DNA of 64,000 bases, taken from NCBI RefSeq assembly GCF_029407905.1, contig NC_073626.1:83417482-83481481 (forward strand), in the 5' to 3' direction. Position 1 is the first letter of the stretch, and each line of letters begins with the position of its first letter. Under the pieces are notes generated by a model that saw nothing but the letters and a program-made list of their open reading frames with translations, was not told the origin of the DNA and ran no database searches. This document shows positions 35,179 to 45,999 of this stretch, one piece after another. The position numbers and the translations under genes were made by a program. This DNA comes from Bubalus kerabau. Taxonomy: Eukaryota > Chordata > Mammalia > Artiodactyla > Bovidae.

Positions 35179-36145
35179 GTAAGGATTAATTAAGTTTACT
35201 GTGGCTATATTTTTATTTTCCAGACATGCAAACAACTGTAATTGAGAAAGAATGAAAAAAGACAGAAAAATAAGTGAAGAGGTAATTTTAAGTTACAGAA
35301 AACTGGACAAAACATTTCACATATATTTGAGATTTTTGTCAAAACTGATTATTTGCCTGGTAGATTAGTTTGTTTGGGATAACTGTACTTTGTATGTAAT
35401 AAGCTATACTGGCATACCTTAATGTTTCATTTTATGGGAGCATCATGGTTGGCTACTTAAGGGTATTGATTTTAAAATAACTATAATATAAAATTTCAAT
35501 TATATGTACACCAGTTTCAACTGTTCAACTTGATGTGCTTACTCAGTAGTTAGGGAAATAAAACCAAACTATATTTCATTCATAAATTTTATTCACTCAT
35601 ACAGTCACATCCTATCTTATTCCCAGAATGATTTGAGAAAATTACTAAATATTTGACAATTCAGCAAGAAGCACAAAATGATGAAAATAAAAATGATTAT
35701 GCTTAGAAAAGACAGAGATCTGTGCGGACTGACAAAGCTGGAATAATCTTGAATTACAGCTTCGGGAACGCTTCAGTTTTTACAAGGCAAAAATCTTCTA
35801 TGAACAGTCAAGAGCAGAGATTAATTCTGAAATAAGGAAGAGATGGGCTGATGATAGAACTGGAACCCTGTAGTTGTAAATTGTGGGAAATAAGATGAGA
35901 GAATGGAGATGACAACATGGCTTTAATGTGATGGCCAAAGTACTGATGTGATCAATGCAATGTTTAAATAAGATTAATCTCGAGACTTCTACATGACTAT
36001 TTCGTGGTAATGATAGAGTCAGAAAGATGAAATAGGAGAGAGACTAATCCAGGCCTGAAGTCAAGAAGTCTGGATTCTAAGAGTGCCTTGGAGACTGAGG
36101 TGACACATTTGAGATGAAACAGCAGGATTTGAAGACTGGTTAATC

Positions 36146-36788
36146 ACTTCATTGGAAATAGATGGGGAAACAGAGGAAACAGTGTCAGACTTTATCTTTT
36201 TGGGCTCCAAAATCACTGCAGATGGTGACTGCAGCCATGAAATTAAAAGATGTTTACTCCTTGGAAGGAAAGTTATGACCAACCTAGATAGCATATTCAA
36301 AAGCAGAGACATTACTTTGCCAAAAAAGGTCCATCTAGTCAAGGCTATGGTTTTTCCTGTGGTCATGTATGGATGTAAGAGTTGGACTGTGAAGAAGGCT
36401 GAGCGCCAAAGAATTGACGCTTTTGAACTGTGGTGTTGGAGAAGACTCGTGAAAGTCCCTTGGACTGCAAGGAGATCCAACCAGTCCATTCTGAAGGAGA
36501 TCAGCCCTGGGATTTCTTTGGAAGGAAGGATGCTAAAGCTGAAACTCCAGTACTTTGGCCACCTCATGCGAAGAGTTGACTCATTGGAAAAGACTGATGC
36601 TGGGAGGGATTGGGGGCAGCAGAAGGGGACGACAGAGGATGAGGTGGCTGGATGGCATCACTGACTCAATGGACGTGAGTCTGAGTGAACTCCAGGAGTT
36701 GGTGATGGACAGGGGGGCCTGGCGTGCTGCGATTCATGGGGTTGCAAAGAGTCGGACACGACTGAGCGACTGAACTGAACTGAACTGA
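36146..36788 (+). mobile_element. Bov-B LINE 3' fragment, sense to SCN7A
   Basis: The forward frame 36152-36664 reads EIDGETEETVSDFIFLGSKI and continues through VVMYGCKSWTVKKAERQRID to LQYFGHLMRR, the C-terminal part of Bov-B ORF2. A frameshift near 36600 moves it into another frame (RMRWLDGITDSMD, ending AIHGVAKSRTRLSD). It ends with the GACTGAACTGAACTGAACTG tail. It is the least diverged Bov-B in the window. Confidence 0.93.
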
Positions 36789-36959
36789 ATAATGCCAAGG
36801 TTCTGAGCTTGAAAGCTTCTGACAAAAATGAAGTAATTATAAAAAAAGGTCAAACTTGGGGAAGGTAAGAATTAACCCCATTGTGGACAAATGTAATTTG
36901 ATATTCTTTGATATTGTAGTACATTCAATACTTTTACCAAATGGGTGAAAAGAAAATGA

Positions 36960-37175
36960 ATCAGTCCCAGGTGGCACAAATGGTAAAGACCCCACCTGTC
37001 AATGCAGGAGATGTAAGAGATGTGGGTTCGATCCCTGGATAAGGAAGATCCCCAGGAGGAAGGCATGGCAACCTTCCACTCCAGTATTCTTGCCTGGAGA
37101 ATCCCAAGACAGAGGAGCCTGGCGGGTTACAGTCCATAGAGTTTCAAAGTCAGACACGACTGAAGGGACTTAGCA
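36960..37175 (+). mobile_element. Bov-tA-type SINE
   Basis: Head CCCAGGTGGCACAAATGGTA, B box GTGGGTTCGATCCCTGGATA, body CCACTCCAGTATTCTTGCCT, end CAGACACGACTGAAGGGACT. Confidence 0.9.
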
Positions 37176-37376
37176 TGCATGCTGGATGGAAGGCAAAGAG
37201 ATCATTCCGTTAATCACAACTCTTTCAAATACTTTGCATGGTGGAAGCATGTTGAAATTTTACAGTATTAGTGTATATATTAAAAAGATTCCAATATCCT
37301 TATATGCCTTTTATGCTATACATTATATAATGTTATTATATTGTAGTCCATATAATGTTTGCAATGTGTAATATGA

Positions 37377-37550
37377 GGGCTTTCCTGATGGTGCATGGAT
37401 TCAGCATTGGGTCAGGAAGATCCCTTGGAGAAGGAAATGGCAACCAACTCCAGTATTCTAGCCTGGGAAATTCCATGGACAAAGGAGCTTGGCAGGGCTA
37501 CAGTCCATGGGTTGCAAAAGAGTTGGATGGGATTTAGGGACTAAACAACA
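37377..37550 (+). mobile_element. Bov-tA-type SINE, internally deleted
   Basis: It starts GGGCTTTCCTGATGGTGCAT and resumes at GGTCAGGAAGATCCCTTGGA, missing most of the A/B-box region. It ends GACTAAACAACAACAGCAA. Confidence 0.82.
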
Positions 37551-38304
37551 ACAGCAATGTATAATATGGTTGTGCATACAACACATGAATGAATTTTCCA
37601 AATGGATATGTATGTATAACAAAAGTGCATATATGTGTGTGTATATAATTCTGTGTGTTTATATATACAGATACATACACACATATATTATGTGTATCTG
37701 TATTTTACACACATAAGTGCTTTTTAAGACATTTCTGATTTTTCTTTTTTTGGACAGTTAATACTTCAGTATACCAACAGATTAGTTTTACATGATATAA
37801 ATTTTTGTGTTAAATATATTTATGTCAATGATAACATACAAGCATGGTTACATACCATAGAAAATTACTGATGACTAAGATAATGTTTGCATGAATTGGG
37901 TGGGTCACTTTTACTACTGCATTCTCATACCTTATTTGCTTCAAAATAAAATTAACTTATTTTACATTTATTGAATTTTAGTATGCTAAAGTGGATACTC
38001 TTGAGCCATCAAGCTATAGATTTCTTTCTATTACATCAATTCAGCAGGAAAAATAAGGATTGGTGTGTGGCAAATGGTTTTCTTAGGTAGAACACTGGCA
38101 AAAAATGTATGGTAGATAAGCCTAAATATGAATAAAACTAGCTTAAAAACCTTTCCATTTGATTTAATCTGTGAATGGATATCAAAATTTAAGTATAAAT
38201 GTTAGACTTCATGACTGAAATGGTCATTGGAAAATGTTGCATAATTGATAAGATCATAATTCTCAGTTCTAATTTCACTTGATTTTCATTTTTTCTTCTT
38301 ATAG

Positions 38305-38417
38305 ACTTTCATAGTATTAAATAAAAAGAGAACAATATTCAGATTCAATGCTACCTGGTGTACATTGTCTCCTTTCAATTCAATCAGAAGAGCAGCCATT
38401 AAGATTTTGGTACATCC
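38305..38417 (+). CDS. SCN7A: SCN7A coding exon 2, N-terminus to start of S1
   Basis: Acceptor TTCTTATAG/ACT. Phase 0 entry; encodes residues 76-113, TFIVLNKKRTIFRFNATWCT followed by LSPFNSIRRAAIKILVH and the first two bases of a proline codon. This juxtamembrane segment is conserved in all sodium channel alphas. The exon is 113 bp rather than the family-typical 119 bp. The missing 6 bp correspond to two residues around T92-W93, where human Nax (from memory) has AASILCT. The exon ends at CATCC with no GT. The following ATATCCTTTT is a U12-type AT-AC donor, so the apparent read-through frame into a stop is not real coding sequence. Confidence 0.93.
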
Positions 38418-38765
38418 ATATCCTTTTCTGTTGGTTTTAAACTGTACTAACGTCAAATGAAACTATTCTATTCAAATATTGCTGCAGTCTTTTTCTCTTT
38501 TTAATTAACATATCATTTTATGTCAAACTGAAATCTTGGTTATAAATCGAGTGTGTTCCATATTTGAAAATACATTTAAAATGTATTTTCTAGTGCACAC
38601 AAGTAGTGGTAGCAAATCTTAATCCTCATTGCTTTTCAATATAAATAGTACATTTTTGAAACTTAAGAAACGATGTGCTCTCATGTGTACATACATATAA
38701 ACAGATTATAGAAATGTGTTTTAAACATTATTTTTAATTACTATTGTTCCTTGACTGTAACTTAC
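38418..38765 (+). other. SCN7A: U12-type AT-AC intron of SCN7A
   Basis: Intron of 348 bp with all U12 hallmarks: donor ATATCCTTTT at 38418-38427, branch site TTCCTTGAC at 38747-38755 (branch A at 38754), and acceptor AC at 38764-38765, 11 bases after the branch A. Joining the flanking exons here gives CC+C (Pro113) and an unbroken frame into S1. The same intron position is AT-AC in other vertebrate sodium channel genes such as SCN4A, SCN5A and SCN8A (established knowledge), so this supports both the gene call and its splicing by the minor spliceosome. Confidence 0.95.
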
Positions 38766-38855
38766 CCTCTTCCGACTATTCATTTTGGTTAGCGTCCTGA
38801 CTGACTGCATATATATGTCCATGACTGATTTGCCAAAATGGGGGCCAGCATTGCA
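38766..38855 (+). CDS. SCN7A: SCN7A coding exon 3, domain I S1
   Basis: Exactly 90 bp, the usual size of this exon in the family. It starts after the U12 acceptor TTAC and ends at the donor CA/GTAAGT. It encodes residues 113-143: LFRLFILVSVLTDCIYMSM forms transmembrane segment S1, followed by the S1-S2 loop TDLPKWGPALQ. It matches human Nax (LFILISVLIDCVFMS as recalled) with conservative changes. Entry and exit phases are both 2. Confidence 0.95.
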
Positions 38856-39870
38856 GTAAGTTATATAATTTTATTGTGTATAATCGCATATATGATTATA
38901 TTTTATATTTAACACATTGTTATAGTACATTGTATACTACATATTATGACATGGTACAAATTAATATTTATAATTTACATGTAATATACATTGTACATAA
39001 TATAATACTTACACATATTCCACAATTGATGAATTTTCTGAATAAAATATATAATCAATTTTAATGTTTTTCTTCCCATCATTACTCTTAATTGGATTTT
39101 AAATGCTTCTATTTCCCAGCATGTTAGGTTCACAAGATAGAGATGCTTGAGCCTTTAGCTATATATGTGTTTATGTCTGTGGCTTCATGTAAGTGAGGCT
39201 TTATTTTTATTCTAATGATTGATATATTTCAGTGCTTCAGATTTTCTTTACTATTGCAGTCCCACACCAGATTTGTTTCAAACTCAGATAACTTTTATCC
39301 AGTCTATTCTTTAGAAAGATATCTTTTTATTCCTTTCTGTTCTACTCCTCTTTCCTTGGGGGTGTGAGTAGCTTACCTTGCATTAGAATACAAAAATGGA
39401 AAGGCCCATTAGGTTTTCTAGAGAAGAAAACCTTCTTGATGCCACCCCTCAAGGTTTCTATTCTTAAAATTAGTTAACTTTGGAAGGTAAATATGTATTA
39501 CACTGATTCACTGTAAAAATTTTTGTACATGTAGATAATAAGTTCTTTCATACTTGCCTACATTTTGTTACTTATTGCTGGACTCCCAATGTGGGATAAA
39601 TTTGATATTTTGTATTTGTTCTTTACTTAAATATATATAAACATAACCCTGGGCTAAAATTTGTTGAAAAAAAATTTGATAGCCAAATCTCATGGTTAAT
39701 GTTTTAAGACTCAGGAAGCCCTAACTAAAGCCCTATCCTATAGTTGTCTAGTTGGTTGGTTGATTGATTGCCAAATAATTATCATAGACATATATTTCAG
39801 AATTATGAAATATTGGTTTCATTTTTAATATGAAAAGTCATATGAAAATTATGTGAAATTTTTTCTGTAG
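38856..39870 (+). other. SCN7A: SCN7A intron, nothing else recognised
   Basis: 1015 bp between GTAAGT and TTTTCTGTAG. Very AT-rich, with no young repeat and no exon-like frame. Confidence 0.85.
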
Positions 39871-39999
39871 GAATACTTTGCTTGGAATTTATACATTTGA
39901 AATACTTGTAAAACTCATTGCAAGAGGCATCTGGGCAGGACCCTTTTATTTCTTTGGTGATTCATGGAACTGGCTTGATTTCAGTGTAACTTTATTTGA
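39871..39999 (+). CDS. SCN7A: SCN7A coding exon 4, domain I S2-S3
   Basis: 129 bp, the family-standard size. Acceptor TTTTCTGTAG, donor TTTGA/GTGAGT. It encodes residues 143-186. The S2 segment has TLLGIYTFEILVKLIARG, with the conserved acidic E153 and basic K157 and R161. The S3 segment contains the hallmark FFGDSWNWLDFSVTLFE, where D173 and the WNWLDF motif are shared by all sodium channel alphas. Phase 2 on both sides. No duplicated neonatal/adult-type alternative exon is apparent in the next intron. Confidence 0.95.
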
Positions 40000-40786
40000 G
40001 TGAGTACTCCTTTTAAGTTGCAAACATCATAATATTTGCTTGCTAAGAAAATGCTTTTCATAAAGAAACATTGAGGTTGACAGAATTTTCTGCCTGTAAA
40101 ATTCTATGAGTACAGAACGATTCATAAATCATAGACATAGTGAGTTCTCTTAGGCAGCTCCAACTGAACTAATCCTGACTATGCATTGAAAATTAAAGGA
40201 ATGGGAATCTCTGTTTTCTACCTGAAGCAAAAACAATAGAGGTTGAATTTTTTGCACTTGAGGTGATTATGTTCGGTGACCAGAAAATATCCTGGAGACC
40301 TAGGAGAGGATTCCAACATATTTGATTCTGTTAATCTATATTGCTTAAGAACAGTAAATATTCTAATTATCAGAATAAGATATTTTATATACATGCACAT
40401 TTTTCTAGAATGATACATTAAATTCTAATAATTTACACGTGTATTAATTTTTTTCAATCCTTCTATTTAATGTACTCTATTTTATGGCTAAAGAAATTGT
40501 CACAGGCATCAAACTCCTGTTAAACATAATTTAAAGTAATACTCTATTTGTAGAGTTAGTGTCAATTTTTTTAAAAAAGAAATAACCTTTATAATGAACA
40601 GATTAGTTTCTTCCATGTAGTGAGCAGTCAAAAAATAGTATCTAATATCAATGAAATTATTATCAGTACTTCTGAAGTCACTAGTATTATTTCTCTTCTT
40701 GCCATTGCTATTAGCTAAAATTTGGCTAACGCAACTAAGGGCTCTCAGTATGTGAAGGTGCTTTGCTATGAACTATACATTGATTA

Positions 40787-41064
40787 GGAGAAGGCAATGG
40801 CACCCCACTCCAGTACTCTTGCCTGGAAAATCCCATGGACAGAGGAGCCTGGTGGGCTGCAGTCCATGGGGTCGCTAGGAGTCGGACACGACTGAGCGAC
40901 TTCACTTTCACTTTTCACTTTCATGAATTGGAGAAGGAAATGGCAACCCACTCCAGTGTTCTTGCCTGGAGAATCCCAGGGATGGGGGAGCCTGGTGGGC
41001 TGTCATCTCTGGGGTCGCACAGAGTCGGACACAACTGATGCGACTTAGCAGCAGCAGCAGCAGC
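40787..41064 (+). mobile_element. BovA2-type SINE dimer
   Basis: Two monomers in tandem, from GGAGAAGGCAATGGCACCCC through GAATTGGAGAAGGAAATGGC to a terminal AGC run. The 12-bp target duplication ATACATTGATTA occurs at 40775-40786 and 41065-41076. Low divergence. Confidence 0.95.
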
Positions 41065-41089
41065 ATACATTGATTAACTAATTTAATCT

Positions 41090-41250
41090 CCCCCAAATCC
41101 TCAGAATTAGAAAGTACCTTTATCCTTACTTTTTACATTTGAGGAAACTGAGGCAAAATAGGTTAAGTAATTTTTTCATATCACACAACTAGTAAATAGT
41201 AGAGTCTATATTTCTATACCAGCAGTCTGACTCCAGAGACTGTGTCCTTA
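41090..41250 (+). mobile_element. MIR SINE
   Basis: TTTGAGGAAACTGAGGCAAA, then AGGTTAAGTAATTTTTTCAT, then ACACAACTAGTAAATAGTAG and a terminal CTGACTCCAGAGAC: the standard MIR order. Confidence 0.8.
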
Positions 41251-41695
41251 ACCAATATACATTTTGACTTCTGCAACCATCACCATCACCACTGCCATCA
41301 TCATCACCATCATTATCAGCACCAGGAGTTTAAATACTTAAAATAAATCTTATTCCTTTCAAAAGCTATGTATTTTCTTATTTTAACTATATTTTCAAGC
41401 CAATAAGATTGCAAAATATGAACATAATATAGAGTATTTGATGAAATTTTGACCACTTAAAGTGTCAAGCTTTTATAAACTCTCATAATTTGTAGATTAA
41501 TGTTTACTTGATTACCTTGCACTGTAGAAATCTTTGCCTTCCAATCAATAATAAACCTATTTGCAAAATGAAATAATGAAAGCGAGTGAATATTTGCATA
41601 TCTGGTTTTAGAAACAAGCTTCAAATATTATAAAAAGCCAAATGTCAGTAACATAAACTCAATATGATTTATAAATGACTTTAATTTATCCACAG

Positions 41696-41787
41696 GCATA
41701 TTTCAAGATATTCACCTCTAAATTTCATTTCAGTATTTAAAATTATGAGAAATTTGAGAATTTTGAAAATTATTCCTTTAAACCAAG
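41696..41787 (+). CDS. SCN7A: SCN7A coding exon 5, domain I S4 voltage-sensor segment
   Basis: 92 bp, the family-standard size. Acceptor TTATCCACAG, donor CAAG/GTAAGA. It encodes residues 186-217 (HISRYSPLNF, then the S4 segment SVFKIMRNLRILKIIPLNQG). Four basic residues occur at three-residue spacing, K201, R204, R207 and K210, the spacing of a voltage sensor. Human Nax, as I recall it, has a glutamine at the first of these positions. Exit phase 1. The exon gives no sign of frameshift. Confidence 0.95.
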
Positions 41788-42664
41788 GTAAGAAAAAGCA
41801 TCAAGTTCTTTGTCTTCATTTTGTTTCATGTACTTCCATGTATTCGTTTGAACGGCCTTGCCATTGCTTGGAGAAATGTTGTTAAACAACATTTCATCTT
41901 TGAAATAAATGAATATAAGATCAAATATCAAATTTATTTGTCACTCCTGGAATGGAAAGGAAAAAAATACATTTGTTACTTATTTGAAGTGATTTCAATG
42001 CTTATGATAACAAAATGTAGAACTCAATCAAAATAAGTTACTTCTTTATTTTTTCTTGTTTCTTTAATTTTATGTCTTAAATATGAAATACTAAAATTGT
42101 CTTTAGACTTCTGAATGAATTAGCAGTCCAGACAGTTATCTAATCCATCCTCTTCTTTTCCTCATTGAATCTAAAAGCCAGTTGAAATGAACAAAGTTAT
42201 ATAAAATAAGTACCCTTTTACTCTCAGTGCTTGGATAGGATGTATTCCACATGCCACAACATTCAAGAAGGTTCTATTAAATAATGTACAGCCATGACCA
42301 CATTGATGGAAGATGCAGAGGAGTAATTTACACATCCCATTACTTGAATGTGTCTTAGGGAAGCCTACTAATACCTTCTGATTTGTTGTTCAGAATGAAT
42401 AAAAACAATAATATAGGAAACTTCACTCAGAGTTTTGTGGGTTTTTTTGGCTGTTATGAGTCAGAGGTTTTATCAAATAATTGAATGAATAAACCCATGA
42501 AGTAGTGTGATAACACCAAAAATAAGATCTGCAAGCAACGTTCGTCCACTGGAACATCATGAAGAAGGCCAGATAAATGCATACTCTGTACTTGGAGTCC
42601 AGGCTGGGCAAAACAGCAAAAACATTGGGGAAATGTGATAATAGATGCCTAACCTTGTGGATAT

Positions 42665-42872
42665 GACTTCCCTGGTGGCTCAGACAGTAAAGCATCTGCC
42701 TACAATGTGAGAGACCCAGGTTCAGTCCCTGGGTCGGAAAGATAGGCTGGAGAAGGAAATGGCAACCCACTCCAGTATTCTTGCCTGGAAAATCACATGG
42801 ACAGAGGAGCCTGGTAGGCTACAGTCCATGGGGTCGCAAAGAGTCAGACATGACTGAGCGACTTCACTTCAG
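42665..42872 (+). mobile_element. Bov-tA-type SINE
   Basis: Head GACTTCCCTGGTGGCTCAGA, B box GGTTCAGTCCCTGGGTCGGA, end GACATGACTGAGCGACTTCA. The target duplication TTGTGGATAT is seen at 42655-42664 and 42873-42882. Confidence 0.92.
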
Positions 42873-42882
42873 TTGTGGATAT

Positions 42883-42957
42883 ACTGAAACATTGAATAGT
42901 ACACATTAAACAGGTGAATTGTATGGTTTATAAATTATATCTCAATAAACCTGTTTG
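42883..42957 (+). mobile_element. Old L1 3'-end fragment
   Basis: ACATTAAACAGGTGAATTGT and ATTATATCTCAATAAACCTG follow the pattern of an old L1 3' terminus. The SINE at 42665 appears to have landed in it. Confidence 0.45.
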
Positions 42958-43424
42958 ATAAAAATGGTCTGTGGCATGGTAGCTTCACCAAGCACAGTGA
43001 AGAAACCAGCAATGAAAAATGTCCTTGCAGGAATTTCCACAGTCTTAGTTCTTTTACTACTCTCCACAAATTACTGGAACATAAGTTGTATCTCCTTCAT
43101 CTTCATCTTAGAATTAGAGGTAAAGATTATAGAGGAATTCAGGTAAATCAAAGTAGAATAGAGTAACTAGAATTGGGAGCATACAGGCTGGTATGAATTG
43201 CTCTTTTTTTTTCAAAGGAGAAAGCAACCAAGGCACATACTGGTTATACAGTGTGTATGAAAACAAGGAAGAAAGGAAAACACACTATTCAAGAGAATGA
43301 AAATAATCCTTTTCCTCTTAAAAATGTACTCTAAGGCATAAAATGTAAGCCAGTTTATAAAAGTGAGTAAAGTGAGTATAATTGAGTTAAAATTGTCTGT
43401 CAAGATGTAGAGACCTGAGCTTCT

Positions 43425-43620
43425 TTGGGGTCCAAGTGCTGGTTGACAATCTGCCTGCCAACGCAGGGGACACTGGTTCGATCCCTGGCCCAGGAGGCCC
43501 CTAGACGGCACCGGGCAACTAAGCCCATGCACCACAACTGGAGAGTAGCCCCTGCTCACCATAACTAGAGAAAACCCGTGTGCAGAAACAAAGACCAAGT
43601 AGAGCCAAATTAAACATTAA
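43425..43620 (+). mobile_element. CHR-type SINE
   Basis: Contains ACTGGTTCGATCCCTGGCCC (B-box region), then GGGCAACTAAGCCCATGCAC and an A-rich end. The head is diverged. Confidence 0.7.
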
Positions 43621-44648
43621 TTAAATAAACATATAGACTTTAAAATTAAACCAGACATAAGTTAGAATCCACAAAAGATACACTAAACTAAAACAAAATG
43701 AAAGTTTAAAAGTAAAAAGAAGGAAAAAGTTATACCAGGAAATCAAAATCAAAATTGACATATGGTTCAGAGCTTTGAATGGTAGGTAGCAATGAATGGA
43801 AGATAGCAATGAAAATTATTAATAAATTTGAGTCTATAAAGTGTGATGGTGACTTCTTTTTATCATCAATTAAAATATTGACACTAAAATTAAAGCTCCA
43901 TAAGAAGCTTGATTTTATATATTCTGTATAGAATATATTTATGTCATAGCAATATTAATAACAATATTTTGTATTTATACATGTATAAGTATATTTTAAT
44001 TTATATATATTCTATAATATCACTATTATAGATAAAATATTTGCATGAGTTTATGTTTATATGCACACATACCTTCTTACTTATATTTAAGAATTTCCAT
44101 TCCTAAAGATAATTTCAACAAAACAGTGTGAAAATTCTTTTCAGTACAAAATATACACAGGACTCATGACAGTGACCAAATAAAAAATACACAGTTCAAA
44201 TACACATATTTTAAAAGATTTTTATGGTGATCATGGCAATAATATCAAATTAAAATATCCCATTTTTCTTCTAATAAGTTGGCAGTGATATTTTTAAAAA
44301 TGTCCTACCTTTAGTAAAGACATATATTTATAGTCTTTGGTTTATGTATATTTATATAATATATAAAGATTAAATATTTATAGTCTTTGGTTTATGCATT
44401 GGTTCAATATTTCTTTAAAATTATGACTATATGAATTAATACTTAAATATCTCATATACCATGACACAGAAATTCCACTTTTAAAGTAATACTTTTAAAA
44501 GACATGCATATAGCAAAACAATTCATAGTATAATTGTTATAATAAGTGGCAAAAGTAGCTGTAAATATGTATTTCAGAATGATAGCAATTAAAATTATAC
44601 GTTTATTCTAGGTATCACATTTCTTTAATCACAGGAGTAACTTTCAGG

Positions 44649-45999
44649 CAGTTCAGTAACTCAGTCATGTCTGACTCTTTGTGATCAATGGACTGTAGTA
44701 TGCCAGGCTTCGCTGGCCATGACCTACTCCCAGAGCTTGCTCAAACTCCTGTCCATCGAGTCCGTGATGCCATCCAACCATCTCATCCTCTGTTGTCCCT
44801 TTCTCCTCCTGCCTTCAGTCTTTCCCAGCATCAGGGTCCTTTCCAGTGAATCAGTTATTTGCATCACATGTCCAAAGTATTGAAGGTTCAGCTTCAGCAT
44901 CAGTCCTTCCAGTGAATATTCAGGACTGATTTTCTTTAGGATTGACTGGTTTGATCTCCTTGCAGTCCAAGGAACTCTCAAGAGTCTTCTCCAACACCAC
45001 AGTTCAAAAGCATCAATTCTTCTATGCTCAGCCTTCGTTATGGTCCAACTCTCACATCCATACATAACTACTGGAAAAAGCATAGCTTTGACGAGACAAA
45101 CCTTTGTGGGCTAAGTAACGTCTCTGCTTTTTAATATGCTGTCTAGGTTGGTCATAGTTTTTCTTCCAAGGAGCAAGCATCTTTTAATTTCATGGCTACA
45201 GTCAGCATCTGCAGTGATTTTGGAGCCCCCCAAAATAAAGTCTGTCACTGTTTCCATTGTTTCCTCATCTATTTGCTATGAAGTGATGGGACTGGATGCC
45301 ATGATCTTAGTTTTTTGTGTGTTGGGTTTTAAGCCAGTTTTTCCACTCTCCTCTTTCACTTTTATGAAGAGACTCTTTAGTTTATTTTCACTTTCTGCTG
45401 TAAGGGTGCTATCTGCTGCATATCAGAGGTTATTGATATTTCTCTCAGCAATCTTGATTCCAGCTTGTGCTTCATCCAGCCCAGCATTTTGCATGATGTA
45501 CTCTGCATATAAGTTATATAAGCAGGGTGACACTATACGGCCTTGACGTACTCCTTTCCCAATTTGGAACCAGTCTGTTAGCTGACTGTATAGTCTCCAT
45601 CTTCAGCTGTGAAGAATATAATCAATCTGATTTCGGTGATGTCCATGTGTGGAGTCGTCTCATGTGTTGTTGGAAGAGGGTGTTTGCTATGACCAGTGTG
45701 TTCTCTTGGCAAAACTCTGTTAGCCTTTGCCTTTCTTCATTTTGTACTCCAAGGTCAAACTTGCCTGTTACTCCACGTTTTTCTTGACTTCCTACTTTTG
45801 CTTTCCAGTCCCCTATGATGAAAAGGACATCTTTTTTTGGTGTTAGTTCTAGATGGTTTCTAGGTCATCATAAAACCATTCAACTTCAGCTTCTTCAACT
45901 TTAGTGGTTGTGGCATAGACTTGGATTACTGTGATATTGAATGGTTTGCCTTGGAAACAAAACAGAGATCATTCTGTTGTTTTTGAGATCGCACCCAAG
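44649..45999 (-). mobile_element. Bov-B LINE with internal deletion
   Basis: The minus-strand frame 44724-45083 holds VVMYGCESWTITKAEHRRID and RMRWLDGITDSMDRS. The left end is the 3' tail. Around 45583 the sequence jumps from the middle of the reverse transcriptase into the endonuclease region (complement of TTGTTGGAAGAGGGTGTTTG and onward), so several hundred bases of the element are missing. It ends near 45999. Confidence 0.9.

Larger units (their letters stand above)
35179..38304 (+). other. SCN7A: SCN7A intron between coding exons 1 and 2
   Basis: GTAAGG donor to TTCTTATAG acceptor, 3126 bp. It carries a plus-strand Bov-B fragment, two SINEs and an AT/GT-rich microsatellite-like patch (about 37630-37715). 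No other gene is seen. Confidence 0.9.
40000..41695 (+). other. SCN7A: SCN7A intron with SINE dimer and MIR
   Basis: 1696 bp. The left 780 bp show no repeat that I recognise. A BovA2 dimer and an MIR follow. An ATC-rich patch lies at 41279-41322. Confidence 0.85.

Noticed and set aside
38305..38433. Extending exon 2 to a GT donor near 38434 to avoid a non-GT splice site
   Set aside because: It would insert residues PFLLV before S1 and break the frame of the next exon, whereas the AT-AC boundaries fit the U12 consensus and the protein exactly.
41279..41322. CATCAC-rich run that encodes His/Ile repeats
   Set aside because: A simple ATC-type microsatellite-like patch next to an MIR, with no open coding context.
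40000..41695. A possible duplicated (neonatal/adult-type) S3-S4 exon, as in several SCN genes
   Set aside because: I found no second segment resembling the S4 sequence with splice sites in this intron or the next.
42955..43146. A 63-residue forward frame with a hydrophobic stretch (LAGISTVLVLLLL)
   Set aside because: It lies in an SCN7A intron just after an old L1 end, with no flanking splice-site logic or homology that I recognise; treated as chance.
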